A stretch of DNA of 64,000 nucleotides from Acidianus ambivalens (GCF_009729015.1 NZ_CP045482.1:864001-928000); one strand, 5' to 3'; shown: positions 37,040 through 47,400, counted from the first letter of the stretch. Made by a program: numbers and translations. Notes: a model not told the origin generated them from the letters alone.

Positions 37040-37109
37040 TATCAACATCCCCGCCCCTTCTGGAGGCTTTCAATCTTTTGTAAAATTATACCTTCTTATA
37101 GAAAAAGAA

Positions 37110-37129
37110 GAACGTAAAGTTTTACGTTC
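37110..37129. promoter_or_regulatory. perfect 9-bp inverted repeat upstream of the MBL gene
   Basis: GAACGTAAA and TTTACGTTC are separated by two bases, 48 bases before the MBL-fold gene start. Such a short-spaced palindrome is typical of a binding site for a dimeric repressor; no promoter box with ideal spacing was picked out. Confidence 0.4.
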
Positions 37130-37176
37130 ATCAAGACGAGAAAGGTAACGTTAAAATCAAGAAAATAGGATAACTA

Positions 37177-37983
37177 ATGAGGAGAAATTCTTTGCCGTGC
37201 AAAGGAATTCACGCAGTACCCTCTGGGCCTATAGAATTTCCAGAATTGGTATATTCCTTCGTTATATGTGATGAGAAGGTAGTAATGATAGACGGAGGAG
37301 TAGCAAATAGCATAATGGACGTTAGTTTTCTCGATAAACTTGATTACCTAGTAATCACGCATCTTCACATTGATCATATAGGTTTAATTCCAGATATAGT
37401 TTCGACCTATAAGCCTAAAATACTAGTTTATGAAGGTTACAAGAAATACCTTGAGAATCCAGATAAGATAAATAAGACAGCAAGGCAAATCCTAGGAGAG
37501 CTAGTGGACATTTACGGGGAAGTTAAACCAATTAATGGAGATATCCTAGAAGTGAAAGGAGGAGAAGAGATAAAGATAGGGAAAAATACGATGAGGATAT
37601 TTTACACTCCCGGCCACGCTAAGCACCATATTTCAGTAATGATTGGAGATGTGCTTTATACTGGAGATTCTGCAGGAGGTAGATATAACGGAATTCCTTT
37701 CCCCACTACTCCTCCGCCCTTAGATTTAGAGAAGTATATTTCTAGCTTAGAGTTCCAAATTTCCCTAAAACCTAGAGTAGTTGGCTTATCTCATGGAGGT
37801 TTCACTTCCTCATCTCACCTCTTAGAGCATTTAGAGCAAATAAAGAGTAACCAACGTGTAGATATAGACCTTGGAGGGACTCAAGGAGAAATTCTAAGAA
37901 GACATTTAGAGATTAATTATAAGGGATTAGAAGAAGCGAGGTCAAAAGCCGTAGGGAACAAAGGGCTTTCACAGAAGCCTTAA
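37177..37983 (+). CDS. metallo-beta-lactamase-fold hydrolase
   Basis: A 268-residue hydrolase of the MBL superfamily. The metal site is complete: H62-x-H64-x-D66-H67 (THLHIDHIG), His about residue 145 (TPGHAKHH), the bridging Asp in LYTGDSAGG, and His in GLSHGG. It could be a glyoxalase-II-like thioesterase, a lactonase or an RNA-processing relative; the length and lack of a beta-CASP insert favour a small-molecule hydrolase. It lies just after locus B with a 20-base palindrome upstream. No other gene joins it. Confidence 0.9.
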   Translation: MRRNSLPCKGIHAVPSGPIEFPELVYSFVICDEKVVMIDGGVANSIMDVSFLDKLDYLVITHLHIDHIGLIPDIVSTYKPKILVYEGYKKYLENPDKINKTARQILGELVDIYGEVKPINGDILEVKGGEEIKIGKNTMRIFYTPGHAKHHISVMIGDVLYTGDSAGGRYNGIPFPTTPPPLDLEKYISSLEFQISLKPRVVGLSHGGFTSSSHLLEHLEQIKSNQRVDIDLGGTQGEILRRHLEINYKGLEEARSKAVGNKGLSQKP

Positions 37984-38035
37984 TAGGCACTCTAGCCCGC
38001 GGCTAAAAAATCTTTAATTTTAGAGGAAAAAAGTC

Positions 38036-39931
38036 TTATGGTTCCCTAGTTTCTTCAATTATTTCCTCTATAGCATCCGTTCTAAATCCAGATTTTACTG
38101 CTATATAATGGAATATTAAAACTACTATAGCAGCTATTATAACATCAGTCGGGAAGGGTATTATTGGATTTAATCCTAGTGCTCCGAAATAAGATAATAA
38201 GAATATTGCAAATATAAATGCGAATATCCAATAGCTAGCTTTTATCTCTTCCTTGACATCTTCGTTACTAAAGCTCCATAGGACCGCAATGTTTGCTAGT
38301 GAAACTCCTACCATTATGATAGTATAAAGTATTAAAGCAGTGGTATTACCTGCAGAAAGTCCAGAAGTCGCAGTATAGAAGTCATAAGCAGTAAGTAAAA
38401 TTACTACCAAGTCTACAACTCCTAATGGATAAGCTATCTTCTTAGGAACTCCTAACCTTACAGCATAATATCCGAAGAATATAGGAAAACCTAAGAATAT
38501 TGCGGTCACTACGTAGAATAGTGTTGAAAACCCTGACCAATATACTATTAGCCCAGAAGCTAATGTAGCTATTGGAGCAATTACTTTCGCCGCAGGTAAT
38601 TTAAAGTTCCTCTTTAAGTCTGGAGCGGTTTTTCTTAACGTCTCTAGTCCAATTCCACCCATTATATAAGTAAAGACTGTTGCAGAAGAGATGAAGCCTA
38701 CTAAGGATTCCCAAGATGGGAATGGTAACATGAATATAGCTGCAATTATTGTTGCAGTAATTAAAGCTATAACTGGAACCTTCGTTCTGCCAATCTTTAA
38801 GAAGAGTCCAGGTAAATACCCATTAGTAGCGAAGCCGTAAACTGTCCTTCCAGAAGTTCCTAGATAAATCCAACCAGTCCCGCTTGGAGAGAGTACTGCA
38901 TCAATTAATAGAATATAACTCCAAATTGCAAATAGTGATGCTATAGGACCAAAAACCTTTGCAGTAGTCATTATTGTATAGTAGGGACCACTAACTAAGT
39001 TAGAATGCGCTAATGCAGTCCAATTCCCTGGAGTCACTGGTTCTGTTGCATTACCTACTTGAACAGTTACAGAAGACCAATCTATTGCTCCCGTAAATGC
39101 TACTTGAAGTAAGGTATAAAGTATTAGTCCTATTACTAGAGCTCCAATTACAGCAAACGGAATGTCTTTCTGAGGATTCTTTCCTTCACCTCCATATTCT
39201 ACTGCTTGCCTAAATCCTAGGTATGAAAATATAACCCCAGTAGTAGGTATTGCATAAAGTACTGGTGCAAAGCCAGAAAATCCTGAGGCGTTCATTGGCG
39301 CACTAGGGAAAAAGCCTCCGCCCATTGTAAAGTTAGCAGGATGGAAATAAAATGCTATTAAAAATATAACCGTAAGTGCCGGAACAATTACTTTCCACCA
39401 GCCCACTCCATGAGTAACTTTACCTAGTATTCCGACTCCTGCGTACTGAAGGAGGAAGAACAATATTAGGATTATATATGCAGACAAAATTCCTAGAGGA
39501 GTTAATACTCCATTCGGATATATTAAGCCCGGAACAAGTGCTGATAAATAAGTAATTGTTGCTGTCGCTTCTATTGCAGGGACAGATGCAGCAGATAAGA
39601 AGTATGCCCATGTTATTATATATCCTGCAACTCCGCCGTGAGTATAGTGAGGATATCTTACAATTCCTCCAGATTTTGGTATTGCGGCACCTAATTCACC
39701 GTATGCTAATCCAACAAACATTACTAGAATTCCCGCAATTATCCATGAGAGTATTCCTGCACCACCTGCATAAGCTGCAGTATATAACGCTCCAAATAAC
39801 CAACCTGAACCTATTACTCCTCCTACTGATAAAAATAGTAATTCCCATTTATTTAAACTCCTTCTTAAGAGCTTGTCTGAAGTTTTTCCATAATCTTTCG
39901 CTCCGCCAACTTCTCCTTTACTGCTAGACAT
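38036..39931 (-). CDS. APC-superfamily amino acid permease
   Basis: A 631-residue membrane protein with 12-14 hydrophobic segments. The first helix carries the APC signature GGVIGSGWLFGALYTAAYAG, with glycines that unwind the helix at the substrate site. It continues with the usual IAGILVMFVGLAYGELGAAIPKSGG. It would import amino acids with protons. The protein is longer than a minimal 12-helix permease, with extra C-terminal helices. It is monocistronic. Confidence 0.9.
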   Translation of the reverse strand: MSSSKGEVGGAKDYGKTSDKLLRRSLNKWELLFLSVGGVIGSGWLFGALYTAAYAGGAGILSWIIAGILVMFVGLAYGELGAAIPKSGGIVRYPHYTHGGVAGYIITWAYFLSAASVPAIEATATITYLSALVPGLIYPNGVLTPLGILSAYIILILFFLLQYAGVGILGKVTHGVGWWKVIVPALTVIFLIAFYFHPANFTMGGGFFPSAPMNASGFSGFAPVLYAIPTTGVIFSYLGFRQAVEYGGEGKNPQKDIPFAVIGALVIGLILYTLLQVAFTGAIDWSSVTVQVGNATEPVTPGNWTALAHSNLVSGPYYTIMTTAKVFGPIASLFAIWSYILLIDAVLSPSGTGWIYLGTSGRTVYGFATNGYLPGLFLKIGRTKVPVIALITATIIAAIFMLPFPSWESLVGFISSATVFTYIMGGIGLETLRKTAPDLKRNFKLPAAKVIAPIATLASGLIVYWSGFSTLFYVVTAIFLGFPIFFGYYAVRLGVPKKIAYPLGVVDLVVILLTAYDFYTATSGLSAGNTTALILYTIIMVGVSLANIAVLWSFSNEDVKEEIKASYWIFAFIFAIFLLSYFGALGLNPIIPFPTDVIIAAIVVLIFHYIAVKSGFRTDAIEEIIEETREP

Positions 39932-40153
39932 ATTAAACTTTCAAAATGAACTTTCTTAAAAACTTATCTGTATTTTGCACATAGATATATTCAGTGTTAA
40001 TACAACGGAGAGTTACTTTTATTCATGTTTTACCAAAATTATAGATTAACTGCGAAATTGACGGACTTAAAATAAGCAATTTTTAAGCTAATTTAACATT
40101 ATCAACCTTTTATAAAATGAAAGAAGAAATAGAAAGAAAGAAGAAAAATCTCG

Positions 40154-42118
40154 TCATTGCTTTGAAACTTCTTTCTTAAATTCCTCTGCAGCCTTCTTTA
40201 TTTCTTCCATTGATGCCTCATCTTCCATAGTTGAAATATCTCCTATTGAAGATCCCATCATTACGGCCTTGATTACTCTTCTCATTACTTTACCTGACCT
40301 AGTCTTAGGTAGTTTATCAACGAAGTGAATCTTAGGAGTAACTATAGGTCCCATTACTTCCCTAACGTGATTTTGAATATTTTTAGCCAACTCGTCCGAA
40401 GGAGTATATCCTTCCTTTAAGACTATGAACGCATGAACTTCTTCTCCTTTTACTGGGTCTGGAAGACCTACAACTGCTGCCTCTGCTACTGCTGGATGAG
40501 AAGTTATTGCAGATTCTACTTCTCCTGAACCTATTCTATGCGCTGCAACCTTTATTGTCTCATCAGCTCTTCCTAATACCCAAACATAGCCGTCTTCGTC
40601 AATCATTGCATAATCTCCTGGGTAATAAATTCCAGGGAATTTGGAGAAGTAAGTTTTCTTAAGCCTCTCGTTTCCTGGATCATTCCACATACCCATCATC
40701 ATATATGGTGGGAACGGAGGTTTCATTACTAGATAACCTCTTTCCCTAGGCTTAGTAGGATTTCCTTGGTCGTCTAAAACTTCTATAAAGTTACCGGGCA
40801 ATGGATAACCAGAGGCTGGACCAGATTTCATCGGCATGTAAACTAAACCCGGCAAATAACCTAAGTTTGGTGCTCCAGTTTCCGTCTGCCACCACTGATG
40901 AGACATAAAGACTTTGCCTCCTCCAACAACTTCTAATCCCCACTTCCATGGAGAGTAATTCAACACTTCACCATTAGTTACTATCACTCTTAAAGAAGAG
41001 AGGTCGTGAGCTTTAACGTAGTCGTCTCCATACTTCATGAAAGCTCTCAATGCTGAGGCGGAAGTCCCAAATGTTGTTGCTTTATATCTTTCTATAATCT
41101 CTGCCCACTTATCAGGATATGGATAGTAAGGTGCACTTTCGTATATTACTACTGTCCTTCCCATAACTAACGGAGCATAAGTTATGTAAGAATGGCCTAC
41201 AATCCAACCTATATCTGAGGTATTAAATAATACATCGTTCTCCTGACTTAGACCGTAACTCCATAAAAGCATTGTTGCAGTTCCTACTAAATACCCTCCA
41301 GTGGAATGAACTATTCCTTTAGGCTTTCCAGTAGTTCCTGAGGTATATAAGATAAAGAGGGGATCGTTAGAGTCCATGGGCTCTGGCTCTATATACTTAT
41401 ATTTGCCCACCTCATCAAAGTACACGTCTCTTCCTTCCTTAAATGGAATTTCTACTCCAGTTCTTCTATAGACTAAAACCTTAGATACTGGAGATTTATC
41501 TCCTAACCTATCTAATGCCTCGTCAACTATCTTCTTTAATTCTACTAGTTTTCCAGTTCTATAATATGCATCTGCAGTTATTACTACCTTTGCCTTTGCA
41601 TCATCAATTCTATCAGCAAGAGCTTGAGAACCGAAGCCTGCAAAAACTACGCTATGTATTGCACCAAGCCTTGCACAAGCTAGCTTCGCAAATATTCCTT
41701 CAGGAGTTAATGGCATGTAAATTGTTACTCTGTCTCCTTTCTTTACTCCTAGTTCTCTAAGTGCGTTAGCCCATCTATTTACTTCATAAAAGAGGTCTTG
41801 GTAAGTTACTATTCTCCTCTCTCCTCTTTCACTTTCCCATATTATTGCGGCCTTAAATTTCCTAGGTGAATTTAAGTGCCTATCTACGGCATTATAAGAG
41901 GCATTAAGCTTACCTCCTATAAACCACCTAGTTAAAGGATCTTCCTGCTTCATTGTCTCCTTCCAGGGCTCAAACCAAGTTATTAATCCTTGAGCTAAAT
42001 CGCCCCAGAATTTTGCGGGATTCTCTTTACTAAGCTTAAACAAATAAGAATAATACCTCATGTTATAATCTGCTTTTTCCTCAAGTTTTTGTTCGCTAAT
42101 CTCTTGTGTTTCAACCAT
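40154..42118 (-). CDS. AMP-forming acyl-CoA synthetase (acetyl-/3-hydroxypropionyl-CoA type)
   Basis: A 654-residue adenylate-forming enzyme that joins a short carboxylic acid to CoA at the cost of ATP to AMP. Motifs: the P-loop-like TSGTTGKPKG, the acid-pocket WWQTETG, the hinge region YPGDYAMIDEDGYVWVLGRADETIKVAAHRIG, and the catalytic lysine segment PKTRSGKVMRR, where lysine acetylation regulates bacterial Acs. It fits acetyl-CoA synthetase, but in Sulfolobales close relatives serve as 3-hydroxypropionyl-CoA or 4-hydroxybutyryl-CoA synthetases of the carbon-fixation cycle. Sequence alone does not decide. It precedes the glucose dehydrogenase gene in opposite order on the same strand. Confidence 0.9.
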   Translation of the reverse strand: MVETQEISEQKLEEKADYNMRYYSYLFKLSKENPAKFWGDLAQGLITWFEPWKETMKQEDPLTRWFIGGKLNASYNAVDRHLNSPRKFKAAIIWESERGERRIVTYQDLFYEVNRWANALRELGVKKGDRVTIYMPLTPEGIFAKLACARLGAIHSVVFAGFGSQALADRIDDAKAKVVITADAYYRTGKLVELKKIVDEALDRLGDKSPVSKVLVYRRTGVEIPFKEGRDVYFDEVGKYKYIEPEPMDSNDPLFILYTSGTTGKPKGIVHSTGGYLVGTATMLLWSYGLSQENDVLFNTSDIGWIVGHSYITYAPLVMGRTVVIYESAPYYPYPDKWAEIIERYKATTFGTSASALRAFMKYGDDYVKAHDLSSLRVIVTNGEVLNYSPWKWGLEVVGGGKVFMSHQWWQTETGAPNLGYLPGLVYMPMKSGPASGYPLPGNFIEVLDDQGNPTKPRERGYLVMKPPFPPYMMMGMWNDPGNERLKKTYFSKFPGIYYPGDYAMIDEDGYVWVLGRADETIKVAAHRIGSGEVESAITSHPAVAEAAVVGLPDPVKGEEVHAFIVLKEGYTPSDELAKNIQNHVREVMGPIVTPKIHFVDKLPKTRSGKVMRRVIKAVMMGSSIGDISTMEDEASMEEIKKAAEEFKKEVSKQ

Positions 42119-42158
42119 ATTATATCGTATAAATATACTTATACTTTCTTAAAAAACA

Positions 42159-43238
42159 TTACCATTTTATGACTGACTTTATCTCACCTTTAGGTTTATT
42201 TTCCAAAATTTCCTTTGCATTTTCTGGAGTAACCACAGTAGTTATCATCCTATTAAGTAAATCTCCGTATTTTTCCTTCCACATGGTAAGATAATTCACC
42301 GCAGATTTGAAGTGCCACTTATTTGCATTAACGCTACCTACAACAGCTATATTATTCTCAACCATGAAAGTTACAAGATCGGCATCAATTTGCACTTTAT
42401 CCCCAGTTTGAGTACCAAATAAAACTAAGATAGAATTCTTGTTCATTTTATGCATTAAAGGAACGAAAGCTGAAGGAAAACCGCTCGTATCGACAATAAT
42501 GTCTGCCTTAGGAAGATGATCAACTCCCTTAGTAGTATTAACGAATTCTGCCTCAATTCTGGTAGAAACGTATTCTTCTGCGGGCGAAGGATCTCTTCTA
42601 TTTAACATGTAAACATTAAAGCCGTATGTTCTTAAAAGTAAAGAGAAGAAAGTCCCTATCGGACCTGTACCAACTACATAAGCATTCCTGCAATCGTAGG
42701 CACCGTCTTCACAATTCCATACCATCCTTTGTTGTATATGCATTACTTCCTCTATCGCTTTAACTACGTTTGATAATGGCTCCGTTAAGACTGCTATATC
42801 TTTTATTGCTTCAGGAACTTTTACTAGATAAATTTCGTCATCGACGAATTCTTCTCTCATAAACCCGTTTTTACCTCTTATTCCTGCCTCAACAAAATTT
42901 CCAGTTTCGCAAAAGTCTTGTTTACCTATTTTACAATTTAGGCAAACTCCGCAACCTCTTCTAACAACTGGAACTACATAATCTCCTTTCCTCAGCTCTT
43001 TCACTCCTTCTCCTACTTCCTTAACCTGTCCAAACGCCTCATGACCTAGAATTAATTCGCTCCAACCTTCTTGAGGTCTTGTGAATGATAATTTATTTCC
43101 TACAATACCTCTATCAGTTCCGCAGACTCCAGTATAAAGAGTTTTAACTAGCACTTGACCTTTGCCTACTTTTTCTTCAATATTTACATCTTTTACTTCC
43201 ATTCCAGGCTGGTGAGGTTTAACTACTATTGCTTTCAT
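42159..43238 (-). CDS. gdh: glucose 1-dehydrogenase (medium-chain, zinc-dependent)
   Basis: Oxidises glucose/galactose to the lactone with NAD(P)+, the first step of the promiscuous Entner-Doudoroff pathway of Sulfolobus. The 359-residue product aligns closely with the Sulfolobus enzyme: start MKAIVVKP, catalytic-zinc cysteine in TGVCGTDR, GHEAFG, four structural-zinc cysteines in RRGCGVCLNCKIGKQDFC, and the nucleotide fold VVGTGPIGTFFSLLLRTYG. The start at 43238 is chosen because homologues begin there; an upstream in-frame ATG at 43352 would add 38 unrelated hydrophobic residues. It is about 38 bases upstream of the acyl-CoA synthetase gene and may be co-transcribed. Confidence 0.93.
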   Translation of the reverse strand: MKAIVVKPHQPGMEVKDVNIEEKVGKGQVLVKTLYTGVCGTDRGIVGNKLSFTRPQEGWSELILGHEAFGQVKEVGEGVKELRKGDYVVPVVRRGCGVCLNCKIGKQDFCETGNFVEAGIRGKNGFMREEFVDDEIYLVKVPEAIKDIAVLTEPLSNVVKAIEEVMHIQQRMVWNCEDGAYDCRNAYVVGTGPIGTFFSLLLRTYGFNVYMLNRRDPSPAEEYVSTRIEAEFVNTTKGVDHLPKADIIVDTSGFPSAFVPLMHKMNKNSILVLFGTQTGDKVQIDADLVTFMVENNIAVVGSVNANKWHFKSAVNYLTMWKEKYGDLLNRMITTVVTPENAKEILENKPKGEIKSVIKW

Positions 43239-43335
43239 AAATATATACTCATAAAGGAAGGTAATAAAGGAAAATTCTAAAATACCATATAGAACAAAAA
43301 ATCTCTTTTGAATAATAAAAAAGGAAAGAAATTCC

Positions 43336-44907
43336 TTATTTCTTTCTTGCAATTACCATAATTACGGCTATAATTAGTATAATGATTACTATAGCTATTC
43401 CTAAAATTTCAGTATTGCTAAACGAGGGTGATGGTGAGGTTATTGCTGATGGAGAGGGAGAGCTACTTGTTGACGATGTTGGGGTATATCCATAAACTAT
43501 TAAGTAAGTACTTGCAGGATCAGTGAACACTACGATAGTACCATTTACTACGAAATAGTCACAAGAATTCAACTCTACTAAAGAACCATTGCTCTCCTGT
43601 TCAAATACTACGAAGTTCTCATTACTTACTTTACTAACGTTAAAAGTAACGTAACCGCTAGCGGAAATATTTACAATCTGTGCTAAGTAACTTTTTCCTT
43701 GTATAGTAACATTACTTACCACTACCGCAGTAGGCTTTACAATAGTTACATTGACTATAGTAGAATGTATAACGCTTACATAAAACGCTGAGGAGTTTAA
43801 GGATAGCATTAAAAGTAAACCTTTAGCGTGGTTTACATAAACTTGGTGTTGTATAACAACATTAGCTGTGGTTTCTACAGTGTTATTTGTACATATACCT
43901 AGAATTACTGGTACTCCTTGATGATAAATTACCGAAATTAGTGAAGGCTTTGCTAATGCAGGTGCATTAATTATATGAACTATGAGTAGTTCTCCTGCTA
44001 TAAAGGAGGAATCTTCAAAAATTCCATGATATTCTGCATTTATATAAGCTGAATGAACATATCCAACTGTAGTTCCGTTAATTCCGTAAAATTCTAAAGT
44101 AGTGAAGTTAACCCTACCGCTCATTGGAGCACGTAATCCTAAATTTAAGTTTCCTATTCCTAATCCTTTCCATTCTATAGCTGGCATTAATTTACCATAG
44201 AAGTATGCGGTAGTAACAGTATAGCCTTCAGCACTAGATGAAAAACTAGAGCCATTAACGAGGAAGCATTCACTTAATGGCGAGTATTTTCTTGGCATTT
44301 GAACGTGTAACATAAAAGACGAGCTATATTCAGATTCACTTGAAACGCTAACCTTAGTTAATGTGAGATTTATATATTGAATTATTGAGGAGTTTTGTTT
44401 AATTCCTACTGAGATGTTAGACATTGAAGTACCATTAATGAATTGTAAGACTACTTCGCCAGATCCATTTATATAGGAATAAGTGTGAACATAACTCTCA
44501 TTAAATCCTGCCCACACTATTTCCTCCATATCAGCAGAAATGACTATTATTCTAGCTAATTGAGGTATGGTAGTTCTAACATACAGGTTCCCACTTGCAG
44601 AGGAATTAATACATATCTTCCCATTTATTGTTTCAGTACTTCCAGTCACTAAAGTATAAATTGTAGTATAACGATTAACGTAGGTATTTTTGTCATTACA
44701 GCTTAAATTCCCATAATATGTAGAGTTGCTAACTTTATATATTTCTGCAGATAAAATACCCATTTTCCCAATATGTAAATAACTGGAGTACTTGCTATAC
44801 TCTAAAGTGTAATAGGTATTATTATTTGATACAGATGAATTAACAATTGACATAAAAAGTATTGGAACAATTAATAGCACTATTATTCCTATTGGAATTA
44901 ATCTCAT
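43336..44907 (-). CDS. glycosylated cell-surface protein with Ser/Thr/Pro stalk
   Basis: A 523-residue secreted protein with an N-terminal signal/anchor (residues ~5-24), a long beta-type ectodomain with very many Asn-x-Ser/Thr sequons, then a Ser/Thr/Pro-rich stalk (TSSTSSSPSPSAITSPSPS, about 472-490). It ends in a single transmembrane helix (~498-520) with the basic tail ARKK. This is the standard layout of Sulfolobales surface glycoproteins; family unknown. Such stalk-anchored proteins may be solute-binding or S-layer associated. Confidence 0.8.
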   Translation of the reverse strand: MRLIPIGIIVLLIVPILFMSIVNSSVSNNNTYYTLEYSKYSSYLHIGKMGILSAEIYKVSNSTYYGNLSCNDKNTYVNRYTTIYTLVTGSTETINGKICINSSASGNLYVRTTIPQLARIIVISADMEEIVWAGFNESYVHTYSYINGSGEVVLQFINGTSMSNISVGIKQNSSIIQYINLTLTKVSVSSESEYSSSFMLHVQMPRKYSPLSECFLVNGSSFSSSAEGYTVTTAYFYGKLMPAIEWKGLGIGNLNLGLRAPMSGRVNFTTLEFYGINGTTVGYVHSAYINAEYHGIFEDSSFIAGELLIVHIINAPALAKPSLISVIYHQGVPVILGICTNNTVETTANVVIQHQVYVNHAKGLLLMLSLNSSAFYVSVIHSTIVNVTIVKPTAVVVSNVTIQGKSYLAQIVNISASGYVTFNVSKVSNENFVVFEQESNGSLVELNSCDYFVVNGTIVVFTDPASTYLIVYGYTPTSSTSSSPSPSAITSPSPSFSNTEILGIAIVIIILIIAVIMVIARKK

Positions 44908-45080
44908 GAGCTAAACTTCTACATTCCACTATTAAAAACAAGCTTTCCACAGTAGGATAAAATGGTTGAAACGAAATAGTTTCACTATAAAATTTTTTCA
45001 TTAACAAGATTATATTTATGTAGATGGTTATTTATATCATAAAATAGTCAATCTCTTTAATTTATACACATATTTCTGTT

Positions 45081-45986
45081 ATGACATCCGTAGTTACAGG
45101 AGGAGCAGGGTATATAGGAGGGCACCTAGTTGACCATCTAATAGAGAACGGAGAAGACGTAATAAGCATAGACGATTATTCTTTTGGAAGTTACGTCAAC
45201 GAGAAGGCTCAGAATATAAAATTGGACTTAAGGATAGCTTATCCCGAAATCCCTAAAGAAGCAATAATTTATCATTTAGCTGCAAATCCAGACGTTAAGA
45301 CATCAATGGAAAACATTTATGATCATTTTGAACGCGACGTTAAAGTAACGTTAAATGCAATGGAAATGGCTAGAAAATATGATGCTAAAATGGTGATATT
45401 CTTTTCATCTTCAACTGTTTACGGTGAGGGAAAAATACCTACTACTGAACTTGATGAAATTAAACCTATTTCAAACTACGGCTTATTTAAAGTTCTAGGA
45501 GAAGAAATATTGAATTTTTATGCTAGAAATTATGGAATAAGAGGTGTATCTTTAAGGCTAGCAAATATTACTGGAGGTAGAGTTTCTCATGGAGTAGTCA
45601 TAGATTTCATAAAAAAGTTAAGGAAAAATAAGGAAGTTCTGGAAATCCTAGGCAATGGGAAACAGAGGAAAAGCTACCTTTACATAACTGATTTACTTTC
45701 AGCAGTTGATGTAATAGTTAAGTACTTTAAAGGTTTATACGACTCATTTAATATAGGAAATGACGATTGGGTAACGGTGGACGAAATAGCTAGAATAGTT
45801 GAGGAGGAAATGGGATTATCCCCAAAGCACGTTTATATTGATGCAGGAGAAGGTAGGGGTTGGAAAGGTGATGTTAGGTTTGTGCTACTTGACATATCGA
45901 AAATAAAATCTTTTGGATGGTTGCCAAAATATTCTTCAGCTCAAGCTATAAGACTTGCAGTGAGGGATATCCTTGATAAAGTATAA
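45081..45986 (+). CDS. NAD-dependent nucleotide-sugar epimerase/dehydratase
   Basis: A 301-residue extended short-chain dehydrogenase. The NAD site is [16 protein letters not shown]; the catalytic triad is readable as Ser/Thr in [10 protein letters not shown] and Tyr-x3-Lys in NYGLFKVLG. It is similar to UDP-glucose 4-epimerase or dTDP-glucose 4,6-dehydratase but shorter than either, so the exact sugar is unknown. The product would feed glycan synthesis for surface glycoproteins. A small membrane protein gene follows five bases after its stop. Confidence 0.88.
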   Translation: MTSVVTGGAGYIGGHLVDHLIENGEDVISIDDYSFGSYVNEKAQNIKLDLRIAYPEIPKEAIIYHLAANPDVKTSMENIYDHFERDVKVTLNAMEMARKYDAKMVIFFSSSTVYGEGKIPTTELDEIKPISNYGLFKVLGEEILNFYARNYGIRGVSLRLANITGGRVSHGVVIDFIKKLRKNKEVLEILGNGKQRKSYLYITDLLSAVDVIVKYFKGLYDSFNIGNDDWVTVDEIARIVEEEMGLSPKHVYIDAGEGRGWKGDVRFVLLDISKIKSFGWLPKYSSAQAIRLAVRDILDKV

Positions 45987-45990
45987 ACTA

Positions 45991-46194
45991 ATGGGAATAG
46001 GATTAATTTTACTTTCTGCCTTAGTAATATATGTGTCTTTTTCAATTTTCTTCTTAGGGTTAAAAATAAAACTAGGAGGATACGATATTTCTCCGCTAAT
46101 AATAAAAATAATAAATTTTGCAATAATCTTTTTAGTTTTCATTTACTTAGCATATGTAGGATATATTATGATTTTCCATGCTCAAGAAAAATAG
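45991..46194 (+). CDS. small two-helix membrane protein
   Basis: A 67-residue protein with two hydrophobic segments (about residues 2-22 and 38-60). No family recognised. The ATG at 45991 is preferred; a TTG at 45973, overlapping the epimerase gene, would add six residues. Co-transcribed with the epimerase by position. Two antisense ORFs over it are shadows. Confidence 0.5.
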   Translation: MGIGLILLSALVIYVSFSIFFLGLKIKLGGYDISPLIIKIINFAIIFLVFIYLAYVGYIMIFHAQEK

Positions 46195-46230
46195 GGAAAA
46201 TTTCTTAAACTTATCAATAAATTTTTACAT

Positions 46231-46770
46231 ATGCCACTATCTAAAGATGATAAGAGAAAGTTAATTTATGCAATAGTATTTTCTGTAGCTTCTTACGCAG
46301 TAGCTGCAGGATTAGCTTTAGGAACAGCTGCTTATGCTCTTAGCATATTCACTGACCCAGTGGTAACGCTTACCATTCCGTTAATAATAGTAGCAATAGG
46401 AATCCAGGCAATAAACGCAAAGAACGGACCTCTCCTCATCTTAGTAATAAGTGCACTACTTTATGCTTTATCTGGTTTAATATTCCTAGTTCCAACCTTC
46501 GTAGTAGCAGGGCTCGTAGTAGAAGGTGTGTCAAGAATTGTGGGATATAGATCATTCAAGGCTGTCATGATAAATACCACATTAGCCGGTGGCTTAGTAG
46601 GAGTCTTCAGTGTAGTATTTGGGGTACTATTTGTACCTTCAACTGCCTCACAATTCGCTTTAGATCTAATGCTGGCATTTACCGGAATATATTTTGTAGA
46701 GTCAGCAATAATGGGTGTAGTATCTTACTACTTGGGTAATTTCCTAATAAAATCCGGGGTATTACATTGA
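46231..46770 (+). CDS. ECF transporter S-component-like membrane protein
   Basis: A 179-residue protein with about five or six hydrophobic segments, small charged loops and a basic N-terminus (SKDDKRKLIYAIVFS), the shape of an S-component that binds a vitamin or metal in the membrane. It overlaps the EcfT-like gene by four bases and is followed by a double-ATPase gene. This order (S-T-A) supports an energy-coupling-factor importer. The substrate is unknown: no motif for thiamine, biotin or cobalt was clear. Confidence 0.78.
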   Translation: MPLSKDDKRKLIYAIVFSVASYAVAAGLALGTAAYALSIFTDPVVTLTIPLIIVAIGIQAINAKNGPLLILVISALLYALSGLIFLVPTFVVAGLVVEGVSRIVGYRSFKAVMINTTLAGGLVGVFSVVFGVLFVPSTASQFALDLMLAFTGIYFVESAIMGVVSYYLGNFLIKSGVLH

Positions 46771-47345
46771 AAACCTCTTTTTTATATTCAGTAATTTTTT
46801 CTGTGCTAATATTTCTATCCACCTATGTATCTCTAGGCATTTATGCAATGGCTATTACTATTGCAATGCTATTCAGAAGGAAGGGAATTTTCACAGCAGA
46901 AATTCTGATAGCAGTATTTTCCTATTTCGCCCTATCATACTTTGATAAAGCTTACCTTTACGTATTTACCGTAAGGGCCATAACTTACATAAACCTTTAT
47001 TTTGTAATTTCAGAATTAGTTGATAAGTCAACCGCTCTTGATGCATTAGGAGAGAAAGGGGTGCCAATAATCATTGCTTTAGCTTATTATCCATATTTCT
47101 TTCAACTCTCCTCAGAGGTTTCATTTTACGCAAAGGCAAGAGGGATAGGCTTCAACCCTATAAAAATCTCAAGGCCTCTGCTAGTGGAAATGATTAAAGT
47201 TGCCGAAAACCTTTACGTCGCTTATACTGTAAAGCTTTTTGGAAATTATTCTGGAAAAAGGAATTTTAAACCTAGAACTTCTGACGTAATACTTCTTACT
47301 ATAGGAGTGGTTATATTCACATTATCACTCGTGTTCCCTTTATAG
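46767..47345 (+). CDS. ecfT: ECF transporter T component
   Basis: A 192-residue membrane protein with about five hydrophobic segments and the charged coupling region (YAKARGIGFNPIKISRP, about 124-140) whose Ala-Arg-Gly helix docks to the ATPases in EcfT. It starts with TTG overlapping the S-component stop (TTGA). It is shorter than typical EcfT (~250), lacking extra N-terminal loops. It would connect the S component to the ATPase. Confidence 0.82.
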   Translation: MKTSFLYSVIFSVLIFLSTYVSLGIYAMAITIAMLFRRKGIFTAEILIAVFSYFALSYFDKAYLYVFTVRAITYINLYFVISELVDKSTALDALGEKGVPIIIALAYYPYFFQLSSEVSFYAKARGIGFNPIKISRPLLVEMIKVAENLYVAYTVKLFGNYSGKRNFKPRTSDVILLTIGVVIFTLSLVFPL

Positions 47346-47400
47346 GAATTACATGAGTTATTACCATTATTAATAAATATTTTGTAGCCAAAGAATACTC

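Noticed and set aside
37060..37085. A CRISPR repeat (an ATTGAAAG-type end occurs on the minus strand)
   Set aside because: Only one occurrence; no repeated unit with spacers anywhere in the window.
39556..39927. 123-codon plus-strand ORF
   Set aside because: Lies fully antisense to the APC permease gene; low-complexity Leu-rich product; a shadow.
43239..43352. N-terminal extension of glucose dehydrogenase
   Set aside because: The 38 extra residues are unlike homologues, which start at MKAI.
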